This document shows, one piece after another, positions 46,622 to 56,094 of a stretch of 64,000 nt of DNA (its first letter is position 1; each line of letters opens with the position of its first letter). The stretch is taken from contig CANGTM010000001.1 of NCBI GenBank assembly GCA_947456825.1, positions 31,070 through 95,069 of the forward strand, in the 5' to 3' direction. Under the pieces are notes generated by a model. The model was not told the DNA's origin. It did no database searches and saw only the letters and a program-made list of their open reading frames with translations. The position numbers were made by a program, and so were the translations under genes. This DNA comes from Chitinophagaceae bacterium (GTDB taxonomy: Bacteria; Bacteroidota; Bacteroidia; Chitinophagales; Chitinophagaceae).

Positions 46622-47743
46622 TTAGTTCCAGCTTTTAGCGGGCCTTCTCCACAGGGCCGGAAAAAAGAGCAGATAATAGAAGAACATCCACATATCCAAC
46701 ACAATGAACCAGGGCCAGAGATCTTTTTCGTCGAGCTTGCTCATGGCTTTATAGAGAACTATGGCCTGCCAAAGAAGCTTTACGCCGGCTATGGCGACCA
46801 CGTAGGGCCAGGGGCATAACAGAAGCGCAGCTACCAGCAACGGGTAAAAAGCGAATTGCGAAATAAAATAGAGACCGAGCAAGAACGTATGCAAAGGTTT
46901 GTAGTACTTGGCCGTGGTATAGTGTCTGGATTTTTGTTTGAGCCAACCGGTCCAGGTGGTCTTGGGGATCGATCGGGTTATGGCTTCGGCATCGATCATC
47001 ACGGCCGTGTTGTATCGGGTGGCCACGCGGTTGATAAAGAGGTCGTCGTCTCCGCTGGGAATATGGTTGATGGACGAGAAACCCTTGTTGCGCAAAAAGA
47101 GATCTTTTCTGTACGAAAGGTTGCGTCCCACGCCCATGTAGGGGATACCCGCCAGCGCATACGAGAGATATTGCAAGGCCGTATGGAAGGTTTCGAATCG
47201 AATGAGCTTGTTGAGCAATCCCTTTGTTTTGTGATAGGCTCCGTAGCCCAACACGATCTCGGTGCCTTCTGCGTAAGCATCCTGCATTTTTTGCATCCAA
47301 TGCTCGCTGGCAGGCACACAATCAGAGTCGGTAAGTAATAAGATCTCGTGTTTGGCCTCGCGAATACCAATGGAAAGCGGGTACTTTTTTCCGCTGATGA
47401 GTTTGGCCTCTTGCTGTAATTCTACAACCTGTAAGTGCTTGAAGGTTTTTTTGAGCTCTTGTAAGATATATTTTGAATCGTCGGTCGAATTATCATTTAC
47501 AACGATCACCTCTTTGGTGCTTGGGTAGTGTTGTACCAGCACACCCGGCAAGTTGCGCGCCAGATTCTCGTCCTCGTCGCGGGCGCAAATGATAACTGAC
47601 ACGGGATGCTGAAAATGTCGGGTACGGGGTGACGGACGGTAAAAAGCTACGCGGCTAAAGAACCATCCGTAATAAAATAGTTGGATACACGCTACACACC
47701 CAAAAACAATAAGGAGAATACTGCTCCAGTTGGCCATCAACAT
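46622..47743 (-). CDS. Membrane glycosyltransferase, family 2
   Basis: 'PVSVIICARDEDENLARNLPGVLVQHYPSTKEVIVVNDNSTDDS', 'LLTDSDCVP', C-terminal TMs; Met at 47743 or 47737. Confidence 0.9.
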   Translation of the reverse strand: MLMANWSSILLIVFGCVACIQLFYYGWFFSRVAFYRPSPRTRHFQHPVSVIICARDEDENLARNLPGVLVQHYPSTKEVIVVNDNSTDDSKYILQELKKTFKHLQVVELQQEAKLISGKKYPLSIGIREAKHEILLLTDSDCVPASEHWMQKMQDAYAEGTEIVLGYGAYHKTKGLLNKLIRFETFHTALQYLSYALAGIPYMGVGRNLSYRKDLFLRNKGFSSINHIPSGDDDLFINRVATRYNTAVMIDAEAITRSIPKTTWTGWLKQKSRHYTTAKYYKPLHTFLLGLYFISQFAFYPLLVAALLLCPWPYVVAIAGVKLLWQAIVLYKAMSKLDEKDLWPWFIVLDMWMFFYYLLFFPALWRRPAKSWN

Positions 47744-47782
47744 GGGGGCGAAGATAATAAGATACTTGTATCTTGCATTCGT

Positions 47783-48922
47783 ATGGCCACCTTGCGATTT
47801 CAAGTAGAGAAAACAGATCCGTCGGTTACCGCCCGCGCCGGTGTGCTCACCACCGACCATGGTCAGATTCAAACTCCTGTTTTTATGCCGGTGGGTACGG
47901 CTGGAACGGTCAAAGCCCTAACCCAGCAACAACTCGAGCAAGATGTCAATGCGCCCATCATTTTGGGCAATACCTATCATTTGTATCTACGGCCCGGTCT
48001 CGAAGTAATGGAAGCTGCCGGAGGGCTCCACCGTTTTATGGGGTGGAACCGAAGCCTGCTTACCGATAGTGGGGGCTACCAGGTCTTTTCGCTTTCCGGC
48101 ACTCGTAAGATCTCCGAACAGGGTGTCACGTTTCGTTCTCATATAGATGGCAGCACTCATTTGTTTACCCCCGAGTCGGTCATGGACATACAGCGGATCA
48201 TTGGCGCCGACATTATAATGGCCTTTGACGAATGTCCACCCGCCGACAGCGATTATCACTATGCCCGAAAATCGATGGAGCTAACGCATCGCTGGCTCGA
48301 TCGTTGCGTAGCCCGCTTTAAGGAGACGCCCGATCGATACGGGCATACCCAGCATCTCTTTCCTATTGTGCAGGGAGGCGTATACCGCGACTTGCGTAAA
48401 CTTTCTTGCGAGTATGTTCGCACCAAGGATACGGCCGGTTATGCTATTGGGGGATTGAGCGTAGGAGAGCCCGAGGCACAACTTTATGATATCTGCGGAT
48501 GGTCTTGCGAGCACCTGCCCCAGGACCGGCCCCGTTACCTCATGGGGGTGGGTACACCCTGGAATTTACTGGAGTGCATATCGCTCGGTGTGGACATGTT
48601 CGATTGTGTAATGCCTACCCGCAATGGACGTAATGCCATGTTATTTACCAGCGAGGGGGTCGTTAACATCGACAATAAGAAATGGGAGCATGATTTTTCG
48701 CCATTGGACAGCGCCATTGGAGCTGTGGTCAGCCAGACCTACTCGCGGGCTTATTTGCGGCATCTGATCAAGTCTAAAGAGATACTGGGGTATACCCTGG
48801 CCAGCATTCATAATCTTTGTTTTTATCAGTGGTTGATGCGTGAGGCCCGATCTCACATTTTGCAAGGTGATTTCACTGCATGGAAGACATCCATGGTCGC
48901 CAGGCTGCAGCAGCGGTGTTAA
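47783..48922 (+). CDS. tgt: tRNA-guanine transglycosylase
   Basis: 'TPVFMPVGTAGTVKAL', 'GNTYHLYLRPGLEVMEAAGGLHRFMGWNRSLLTDSGGYQVFSL', 'GVDMFDCVMPTRNGRNA'. Confidence 0.97.
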   Translation: MATLRFQVEKTDPSVTARAGVLTTDHGQIQTPVFMPVGTAGTVKALTQQQLEQDVNAPIILGNTYHLYLRPGLEVMEAAGGLHRFMGWNRSLLTDSGGYQVFSLSGTRKISEQGVTFRSHIDGSTHLFTPESVMDIQRIIGADIIMAFDECPPADSDYHYARKSMELTHRWLDRCVARFKETPDRYGHTQHLFPIVQGGVYRDLRKLSCEYVRTKDTAGYAIGGLSVGEPEAQLYDICGWSCEHLPQDRPRYLMGVGTPWNLLECISLGVDMFDCVMPTRNGRNAMLFTSEGVVNIDNKKWEHDFSPLDSAIGAVVSQTYSRAYLRHLIKSKEILGYTLASIHNLCFYQWLMREARSHILQGDFTAWKTSMVARLQQRC

Positions 48923-48970
48923 GCCACCTTTTTAACAAGGGCTCCATTTTTTTTAAACTATTTTTGGCGC

Positions 48971-50068
48971 ATGCAGAAATTGGACTGGTACATACTCAAG
49001 AAGTTCCTGGTCACTTTTCTTTTCTGCATGCTGCTGTTTACCGTCGTAGCCGTTGCGGTGGATATTAGTGAGAAGACAGACGATTTTGTTAAGTCCGGTC
49101 TCTCCTCGCGTCAATTGTTCGATCAGTATTACATCGGATTTATCCCTCATATCTGGAGTCTTCTTTTTCCGTTATTCGTATTTATCGCGGTCATTTTTTT
49201 TACCTCAAAAATGGCCACGCAGTCAGAGATCATCGCCATATTGAGCAGCGGCACCCCTTATTTTCGGCTGCTACGACCTTACTGGGTCGGCGGTTTTTTG
49301 CTGGCCACCCTTTGGTGGGTGGGCAATAGATACTGGATTCCCAAGGCCAACATGGTGCGTAGCGCCTTTCAGGCCAATTATCTCGATCGAAACGACCCTT
49401 CCAAGAATATTTATTACGGTAACTGTGCGGCTTGTTATTACCTGCGCACCGATAGCAACACCTTCGTGGGTATTCGCGATTACGATACTATTTCTAAATC
49501 GGCGCGCGGGCTTTTTTTGGAGCGGATTAGCGGCGATCGGCTGGTGTACAATCTTAGGGCAGAGAGTATCGTATGGGATACGCTCTCCAAAAAGTGGAAG
49601 CTCTACCGTGTTACCGAACGCCGCCTCGACAGCATGGGAGAGCGCATGACCCCTTATGACACCTTATTGCTAGCGTTGAATGTGCTGCCCGAGGAACTGC
49701 GTCGCGATGATTATTTGAAGGATAAGTTGACCACGCCCGAACTCAGCCGTTTCATACGTCGCGAGGAGTTGCGGGGCACCGAAGGGCTCAATGCCATGCG
49801 GGTCGAACGGTACCGGCGCACCTCTGGTGCGTTCAGCGTTTTGTTACTGACGCTGATCGGAGTCATCATCGCCACCCGCAAGACCCGTGGTGGCAGTGGC
49901 ATGCACTTGGCCTTGGGGATCATCATTGCATCCGTCTTTATTATCTCGGACCGTTTTTCGACCGTATTTGCCACCAAGGGCGATCTGCCCCCGCTATTGG
50001 CGGCGTGGCTTCCCAACCTGGTTTTTTCGGCTATCGCCTTTCGCATGTACCGAAATACGCCCAAGTAA
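48971..50068 (+). CDS. LptF/LptG (YjgP/YjgQ) family permease
   Basis: 'KLDWYILKKFLVTFLFCMLLFTVVAVAVDISEKTDDF', C-terminal TMs 'ISDRFSTVFATKGDLPPLLAAWLPNLVF'. Confidence 0.92.
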   Translation: MQKLDWYILKKFLVTFLFCMLLFTVVAVAVDISEKTDDFVKSGLSSRQLFDQYYIGFIPHIWSLLFPLFVFIAVIFFTSKMATQSEIIAILSSGTPYFRLLRPYWVGGFLLATLWWVGNRYWIPKANMVRSAFQANYLDRNDPSKNIYYGNCAACYYLRTDSNTFVGIRDYDTISKSARGLFLERISGDRLVYNLRAESIVWDTLSKKWKLYRVTERRLDSMGERMTPYDTLLLALNVLPEELRRDDYLKDKLTTPELSRFIRREELRGTEGLNAMRVERYRRTSGAFSVLLLTLIGVIIATRKTRGGSGMHLALGIIIASVFIISDRFSTVFATKGDLPPLLAAWLPNLVFSAIAFRMYRNTPK

Positions 50069-50086
50069 AAACTTCTTTGCTTGATT

Positions 50087-50118
50087 TTTGTTACAGGAGT
50101 GGGCTTCGCCTAATTTTG
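50087..50118 (+). promoter_or_regulatory. Bacteroidota-type promoter for citrate synthase (TTTG-N20-TAATTTTG)
   Basis: -33-like TTTG 50087..50090 and -7 TAATTTTG 50111..50118. Confidence 0.6.
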
Positions 50119-50155
50119 CACCACCTTTTAGGACGCCTTTTCAAAAAATTGTCAT

Positions 50156-51481
50156 ATGGGAATCATCAAAGACCGCTTCAAGGCTAAAGCCGATGCATTA
50201 AGCATTGAGATCAAAGATCTGTTAAAAGAGCACGGAAATAAAGTGATTGGCGAGGTGCAACTGTCGCAAGTTTATCAGGGCATGCGAGGTATCACGGGGC
50301 TGGTCACCGAAACCTCTTTACTAGATGCCCAAGAAGGTATTCGATTCAGAGGATACTCTATTCCCGAGTTGCAACAGAAATTACCCAAGGCCCCCGGTGG
50401 GCAAGAGCCTTTGCCGGAAGGTTTATTCTACCTGATGCTGATCGGGGAGTTGCCCTCCGAGGAAGAGGCCAATCATGTGACCAATATATTGCAACGACGC
50501 AGCCACGTGCCTTCGCACGTTTTTGAAGCTATCGACGCGCTGCCACTACATACGCACCCTATGACCATGTTCGTAGTGGGAGTAATGGCCTTACAGACCG
50601 AGAGTTATTTTCAGAAGCGATACGCAGAGGGCATCAACAAAAAAGAGTACTGGTTGCCCACCTTTGATGACAGTATAGTACTGCTGTCGAGATTGCCTCG
50701 CATCGCTGCCTATATCTATCGACGCAAGTATAAGGACAACGATCATATTCAACCCAACGGTTTACTCGATTGGGCCGGCAACTTTGCCCACATGCTGGGC
50801 TATCCCGATGAGAGCTTTCAAGAGTTGATGCGTTTGTATATGACCATTCATGCCGATCACGAAGGAGGGAATGTTTCTGCGCATACTACGCATCTCGTAG
50901 GCTCTGCCCTAAGCGATCCTTATTTGGCATATGCGGCCGGCATGAATGGACTCGCCGGTCCATTGCACGGATTGGCCAATCAAGAAGTGATCAAGTGGAT
51001 CTATGAAATGCAGGCTGAACTGGGAACCGATGCTCCTTCGAAAGATCAGATCGCGGAGTATGTTCGTAAGACGCTCAGCAGCGGTAAGGTGGTGCCCGGA
51101 TACGGACATGCCGTACTGCGCAAGACCGATCCTCGTTTTACGGCGCAGATGGAGTTTGGAAAGAAGCACATGGCCGATGATAAACTTGTCAACACGGTTT
51201 GGAATATCTATGAAGTAGTGCCCCCCATCTTGGGAAGTATGGGTAAGATCAAAAACCCCTGGCCCAATGTGGATGCGCATAGCGGAGCCCTGCTGGTGCA
51301 TTACGGCATGGTTGAGTACGAGTTTTATACCGTGCTTTTTGCTGTTAGCCGCGCGCTGGGCGTACTGGCTAGTCTATGTTGGGATCGTGCTCTTGGATTC
51401 CCCATTGAAAGACCCAAATCGGTTACCACCGATCAGGTAAAACGTTGGTTAGAAGGCAACGACCAGATCTGGGGCGAGTAA
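50156..51481 (+). CDS. gltA: Citrate synthase (resembles mitochondrial/eukaryotic-type)
   Basis: 'MTIHADHEGGNVSAHTTHLVGSALSDPYLAYAAGMNGLAGPLHGLANQEVIKW', 'VPGYGHAVLRKTDPR'. Confidence 0.95.
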   Translation: MGIIKDRFKAKADALSIEIKDLLKEHGNKVIGEVQLSQVYQGMRGITGLVTETSLLDAQEGIRFRGYSIPELQQKLPKAPGGQEPLPEGLFYLMLIGELPSEEEANHVTNILQRRSHVPSHVFEAIDALPLHTHPMTMFVVGVMALQTESYFQKRYAEGINKKEYWLPTFDDSIVLLSRLPRIAAYIYRRKYKDNDHIQPNGLLDWAGNFAHMLGYPDESFQELMRLYMTIHADHEGGNVSAHTTHLVGSALSDPYLAYAAGMNGLAGPLHGLANQEVIKWIYEMQAELGTDAPSKDQIAEYVRKTLSSGKVVPGYGHAVLRKTDPRFTAQMEFGKKHMADDKLVNTVWNIYEVVPPILGSMGKIKNPWPNVDAHSGALLVHYGMVEYEFYTVLFAVSRALGVLASLCWDRALGFPIERPKSVTTDQVKRWLEGNDQIWGE

Positions 51482-51488
51482 TTTTTAC

Positions 51489-51496
51489 TATATTTG
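51489..51496 (+). promoter_or_regulatory. -7 promoter element (TATATTTG) for tRNA-Ala
   Basis: 8 nt before the tRNA 5' end. Confidence 0.6.
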
Positions 51497-51504
51497 CCAC
51501 CCCT

Positions 51505-51580
<76 letters not shown>

Positions 51581-51595
51581 AACAATTTTTTAATG

Positions 51596-51623
51596 AACCC
51601 CTTGGTAACGAGGGGTTTTTTTT
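51596..51623 (+). terminator. Intrinsic terminator after tRNA-Ala
   Basis: AACCCCT-N8-AGGGGTT + T run. Confidence 0.8.
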
Positions 51624-51654
51624 ATGGCTCCGCCCAACGTGGTACATTTGCAGT

Positions 51655-51816
51655 ATGAGCGTACTGAAACAATTGGCAGAATACCTGTACCTGCGTCCAA
51701 AAGATCCTAGTCGTCCCAAAGACAAATGGATCGGGTACATGCACGGCATTAACCGGATCAGCATTTTTATCTTTATTTTTTGTTTGGTGCTGCTGGCGAT
51801 CAAGCTGATCTTCTAA
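51655..51816 (+). CDS. Small membrane protein (53 aa), not in supplied ORF track
   Basis: MSVLKQLAEYLYLRPKDPSRPKDKWIGYMHGINRISIFIFIFCLVLLAIKLIF*; basic N-terminus plus one C-terminal TM. Confidence 0.8.
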   Translation: MSVLKQLAEYLYLRPKDPSRPKDKWIGYMHGINRISIFIFIFCLVLLAIKLIF

Positions 51817-52915
51817 GCCCCGCTATAATGAGCGAGGCGGCTTGTGCCGAGGCATTGCCACGCTGGCTTAGCAGCTGATGAAGTTGTGCGTAGTCTGACG
51901 CTACTTGCTTTCTTTTAGTTGGATTATTCAACAGCGCTTGCAACGCGTCTGTAAGTGAGGCCGCGGTCATCTCGTCTTGTATCAGCTCTGTTACCACGGC
52001 TTTGTTCATGATCAGATTGACCAGCGAGATAAAAGGCACCCTCACCAGTCGCTTTCCTATTTGGTAAGAGAGCCAAGACCCCTTATAGCAAACTACCTGC
52101 GGTACCCCGAACAATGCCGTCTCGAGGGTAGCGGTACCAGAGGTTACCAGCGCCGCTTTCGCTTGTCGTAACAAGGCATAGGTTTGATCGTTCACCAATT
52201 GCACGTTCGGAAAATCAGCCAGTAAGTCGGTATAGAATGCATCGGGTGTGCCAGGTGCTTTGGCTACCACAAATTGATGATCAGGAAAAGAGCTACTCAC
52301 CGCTAGCATCACCGGCAACTTCTTGGCGATCTCTTGCGCTCGGCTGCCGGGTAGCAGGGCAACGATGGGTTTAACAGACAGTGGTTCATAGGTGGGTTGT
52401 TGTTTGGCATTATCGATCACTTGAACCAGTGGATGGCCTACGTAATCAACGTTCCACTGCCAGCGCGAAGCAAAAAAATCTTTTTCGAAAGGAAGAATGA
52501 CAAGAAGCTGATCGATGGTTTGCTTCATCTCTTTTACCCGGTTCTCTTTCCAGGCCCATACTTGCGGGGCAATATAATAGACCACGCGTATTTTTTGTGC
52601 GTGCGCCCACTTGGCCATCCGTAGATTGAAACCTGGATAATCAATGCAGATCAGTACATCGGGGCGAAATGATCGTATGTCAGTTTTGCAGAAGCGAAGA
52701 TTACGCAAAATGGTGGGCAGATTCTTGATCACTTCGGCAAAGCCCATGAATGCAAGTTCGCGGTAGTGCTTTACCAGCGTCGCGCCGGCTGCTTGCATCT
52801 TTTCGCCTCCCCAACAACGAATAATAGCTTGTTGGTCTTCTTGGCGAAGACTATTTATAAGGTTACTGCCATGAAGATCGCCAGAGGCTTCGCCCGCTAT
52901 GATATAATAGCGCAT
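51800..52915 (-). CDS. lpxB: Lipid-A-disaccharide synthase
   Basis: 'YYIIAGEASGDLHGSNLINSL', 'CIDYPGFNLRMAKWAH', 'YYIAPQVWAWKENRV', 'VALLPGSRAQEI'. Confidence 0.97.
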   Translation of the reverse strand: MRYYIIAGEASGDLHGSNLINSLRQEDQQAIIRCWGGEKMQAAGATLVKHYRELAFMGFAEVIKNLPTILRNLRFCKTDIRSFRPDVLICIDYPGFNLRMAKWAHAQKIRVVYYIAPQVWAWKENRVKEMKQTIDQLLVILPFEKDFFASRWQWNVDYVGHPLVQVIDNAKQQPTYEPLSVKPIVALLPGSRAQEIAKKLPVMLAVSSSFPDHQFVVAKAPGTPDAFYTDLLADFPNVQLVNDQTYALLRQAKAALVTSGTATLETALFGVPQVVCYKGSWLSYQIGKRLVRVPFISLVNLIMNKAVVTELIQDEMTAASLTDALQALLNNPTKRKQVASDYAQLHQLLSQRGNASAQAASLIIAGLRRSA

Positions 52916-52918
52916 GGG

Positions 52919-53215
52919 TTAGTTGAATAGCTTGAGCAACAGGATGCCAATGCCGTAGCAAAGTGTCACTATAAATATACCACGGGCCGTTCGGTCTTTT
53001 TCGGTATTGACGTAAATGGTGAACAGAACAGCATTTACAAGCAAGCTGAGCGAACCTATGGAGGTGATGAGTCGGTTCTCTTGTACGAAACTTTCCAGAA
53101 ACTCCCCAAAGGTATAACTGGGAAATTTCCAGCTGTACAAGAATACCAGCCCCAGCAGGGGACCTACAAAGCCCAATGCCAGTCCTAAGCGTTGATCATC
53201 CTTGTTGAAAATCAT
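52919..53215 (-). CDS. Hypothetical membrane protein (98 aa)
   Basis: Three predicted TM segments; 4-nt overlap with surE, 3 nt before lpxB. Confidence 0.85.
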   Translation of the reverse strand: MIFNKDDQRLGLALGFVGPLLGLVFLYSWKFPSYTFGEFLESFVQENRLITSIGSLSLLVNAVLFTIYVNTEKDRTARGIFIVTLCYGIGILLLKLFN

Positions 53216-54033
53216 AATTTCCAGCTTTTGGCTAGTTGTTCTTTGTACGAATAATGTGTGAGGTCATATTGCACGGGAACCACGCTGACGTAATTGTTGG
53301 CCAGCGCCCAGACATCGGTGTCTTTTCCTTTGTCGGCATTCACGAATTCTCCGGTAAGCCAGTAATAATGTTTTCCATGCGGATCGTTACGCTGTACATA
53401 GTTCTCATTATACTTGGCATAGGCCTGTCTGCAGATCTTGAGTCCGCGGATCAATTCCGGTTTTTGTGCCGGAATGTTCACGTTTAAAACGGTATGTCTA
53501 CCTAATTTGGTCCGCATCATTTTTTCGACCACGAGGCGGGCATACAAACGCGCAGCGGTAAAGTCGGCCTCAATACTGTAATCCAACAGGGAGAATCCTG
53601 CCGAGGGGATATCTTCAATAGCTGCTTCTACGGCAGCCGACATGGTGCCGGAATAAATTACATTGATGCTGTGATTGGCGCCATGATTGATGCCACTGAG
53701 ACAGAGATCAGGTTTACGGTGCAGTACTTTATCTACGGCCAGCTTAACGCAATCAACAGGAGTTCCAGAGCAGGCGTACGAATCGATGCCTTCAAAGTGA
53801 TGGGTCTTGTGAAGCCGAAGCGGCTCTCCGATGGTAATGGCATGCCCCATACCGGATTGGGGCTTGTCAGGCGCCACCACATATATATGGCCCAGATCCT
53901 TGACCGATTCTACCAGGTTTCGAATACCGGGGGCACTGATGCCGTCGTCATTGGTAATGAGAATAACGGGTTTGTCTTTGGAAACCCGGGCTTTTGAAGA
54001 GGTCCGGGGCTTTTTTGTCTTAGGGGTACGCAT
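53212..54033 (-). CDS. surE: 5'/3'-nucleotidase SurE
   Basis: 'ILITNDDGISAPGIRNLVE', 'VVAPDKPQSGMGHAITI', 'CSGTPVDCVKLAV', 'LCLSGINHGANHSINVIYSGTMSAAVEA'. Start may be internal to the basic N-terminal extension. Confidence 0.95.
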   Translation of the reverse strand: MRTPKTKKPRTSSKARVSKDKPVILITNDDGISAPGIRNLVESVKDLGHIYVVAPDKPQSGMGHAITIGEPLRLHKTHHFEGIDSYACSGTPVDCVKLAVDKVLHRKPDLCLSGINHGANHSINVIYSGTMSAAVEAAIEDIPSAGFSLLDYSIEADFTAARLYARLVVEKMMRTKLGRHTVLNVNIPAQKPELIRGLKICRQAYAKYNENYVQRNDPHGKHYYWLTGEFVNADKGKDTDVWALANNYVSVVPVQYDLTHYSYKEQLAKSWKL

Positions 54034-54137
54034 GGGTTGTAAAAGTCCTTGATTTTTAGCTTATCCCAAAATGCCGGCTAAAAAATTTGGAAATTCTAAA
54101 AATATTAGTATTTTGCAGCTAAATAAATTAGACAAAC

Positions 54138-54887
54138 ATGGCACTTTCCAATCAAAATCTGAAGTATCTGCGCAAGCTCCGCGGCTGGACCCAAGAGGAG
54201 TTTGCCATTAAATTAAATATTAAAAGATCGCTGCTCGGTGCCTACGAGGAGGAGCGGGCGGAGCCTCGTTTCGAAGTCCTCGAGGCTGTCTGTGATATTT
54301 TCAAATTGACCATGGACGAACTATTACGAAAGGACCTGAGCGATAACAAGGCTAACTACCTCGACAAAAGAAGGTCTTTGAAGATGAATGCGGGCCCTTC
54401 CGAGATTCCCTTTGTGCCGGTAAAAGCGGCCGCGGGATATTTGGCCGGATATGCCGATCCCGAGTTCATCGACGAGCTTAACACATTTACGCTCCCGATG
54501 CTTACCGGCGGTAATTATCGTGCCTTCGAGATCATCGGGGACTCAATGTTACCCACGCCGAGTGGTTCGGTTATTGTGGGCGAGAAAGTAAATGATCTCG
54601 AAGAGATAAAGCATAATACCCCTTGCATCGTCATTTCCAGAAACGAGGGGATTGTATACAAGCGAGTACAGAAAAGTGCCAAACAACGTGATAAACTTAC
54701 GCTGATCAGCGATAATCCTATCTTTCATCCTTACACGGTCAACACCGACGAAGTCTTGGAGATGTGGCAGGCACAAGTTGTGATATCCAAAGCCAGCACA
54801 CAGCATCGCTGGGATATGAACCAATTGGCCAATGTGGTTTCTGATTTGCAGCAGCAGGTCACTTCACTAAAAAAGAAGATCAATTAG
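54138..54887 (+). CDS. XRE-family regulator with C-terminal S24 (LexA/CI-like) domain
   Basis: HTH 'LKYLRKLRGWTQEEFAIKLNIKRSLLGAYEEERAEPRFEVL'; S24 'VKAAAGYLAGY', 'GDSMLPTPSGSVIVGE', 'GIVYKRVQ'. Confidence 0.93.
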   Translation: MALSNQNLKYLRKLRGWTQEEFAIKLNIKRSLLGAYEEERAEPRFEVLEAVCDIFKLTMDELLRKDLSDNKANYLDKRRSLKMNAGPSEIPFVPVKAAAGYLAGYADPEFIDELNTFTLPMLTGGNYRAFEIIGDSMLPTPSGSVIVGEKVNDLEEIKHNTPCIVISRNEGIVYKRVQKSAKQRDKLTLISDNPIFHPYTVNTDEVLEMWQAQVVISKASTQHRWDMNQLANVVSDLQQQVTSLKKKIN

Positions 54888-56082
54888 CCAGCTTCAAAAA
54901 ACCATCCTGCCATTTTAGGTAGTAAAGTTTCTTGTTTTCGTAGTACTGTATAACGCCGGGCTGTGCGGCAAATAATGTAGGCTGAATATCCGTTTCGCGA
55001 AAAAGGGCGAACTCTTTACTGCCTAAATGGAGATTGACTTCTTTTTTATAGCGGAGTAGCAATTTCGTAAACCGCCAGGTGGCTTCATAGCCTCTAAGTA
55101 CCATATCGCTGGGGCGGGCATATAGCTGGTTTCCAAAAAATGTTTCTATTGCCTGGCTTAAACTATCGGTGCGTGGCGAGTAAAACGGAGTACAGAATAT
55201 AATGTCGGCACCTCGATACTCCGTTTTTGAAAATTCCTTGATGCCATCCCAGGTGGGCATCCCCACTATGGTTAGTTTGTAGCGTTGTTTGGTAAGCCCA
55301 ACCAACTGCTGGCTGATGCGCTTTCCAAAATTTTCTTCAACACTTCCAATCCAGCATACCGTTGCCTTAAGGGTGTCGATCCAGGGGGTGAGTTGTTGCA
55401 CTGTAAAGCTGTCGGTCAGCTCCACAAATTTTATCGAAGGCGGTGTGCCTCCTCTTTTTCGTGCAGCTTCCTCGATATAAGAACGGATCCTTGTTTCGAG
55501 GGCTCCTTTCTTTTGAAAGACGACCAACTGGTGTTTCGAAAATCGGTTACGGATATAGCTATAAATGCTCTGACATTGCGAGGGTAGCGTTGAGTTTAGT
55601 AGTACGAGATACGGGTTTTGCAATACGCCCCCGTCGTTGGGCAGATTGATATTGATAACTGGGATCTTTCTTTCTTTTGCGGCCGAGGCAAAAAGTTTTA
55701 ATTCAGCGGCGGAGCAATAGGTAATTATCAGATCCACTCCTTGACAAGCGGGGCTGCTCAGCTGTTCGGCAATTGTTTTATCGGCCGCTTTGTTATCGAA
55801 TGCGATCAGTTCGATGGCGGCACCTTCTTTTCGCAGAGAGTCTAGTGCCAGCAGGGCACCTTCGTAGAACTCCAGGCCCGGGACTATGAATTTTGGAAAC
55901 TGCTTGGAACCATAGCGGTACTCGCTGTTCTTATCGAATGCGGAGTCGAGATAAAGGGGTGCGAAGAGCGCGATCCTTATCTTTTTTTCCGAGAAAGTCG
56001 ACGGCTGCGCCAGTAGTACCGTACGCGGGACAATGAGGTTGCCGCACAATAAAAAGATCAAGACGATCCAACTTCTTTTCAT
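54880..56082 (-). CDS. Periplasmic-binding-protein (type 1 fold)-like protein
   Basis: Signal peptide; 'IRIALFAPLYLDSAF', 'FYEGALLALDSLRKEGAAIELIAFDNKA', C-terminal 'GYEATWRFTKLLLRY'. Confidence 0.75.
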   Translation of the reverse strand: MKRSWIVLIFLLCGNLIVPRTVLLAQPSTFSEKKIRIALFAPLYLDSAFDKNSEYRYGSKQFPKFIVPGLEFYEGALLALDSLRKEGAAIELIAFDNKAADKTIAEQLSSPACQGVDLIITYCSAAELKLFASAAKERKIPVININLPNDGGVLQNPYLVLLNSTLPSQCQSIYSYIRNRFSKHQLVVFQKKGALETRIRSYIEEAARKRGGTPPSIKFVELTDSFTVQQLTPWIDTLKATVCWIGSVEENFGKRISQQLVGLTKQRYKLTIVGMPTWDGIKEFSKTEYRGADIIFCTPFYSPRTDSLSQAIETFFGNQLYARPSDMVLRGYEATWRFTKLLLRYKKEVNLHLGSKEFALFRETDIQPTLFAAQPGVIQYYENKKLYYLKWQDGFLKLAN

Positions 56083-56094
56083 GCAGTTAAGAAA

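Noticed and set aside
47760-47773. Palindrome AGATAC-TT-GTATCT between GT2 and tgt as an operator
   Set aside because: Short, and partly formed by promoter-like sequence; too weak without conservation data.
54138-54887. Prophage remnant signalled by the CI-like S24 regulator
   Set aside because: No integrase, structural or lysis genes nearby; neighbours are surE and guaA-linked core genes.
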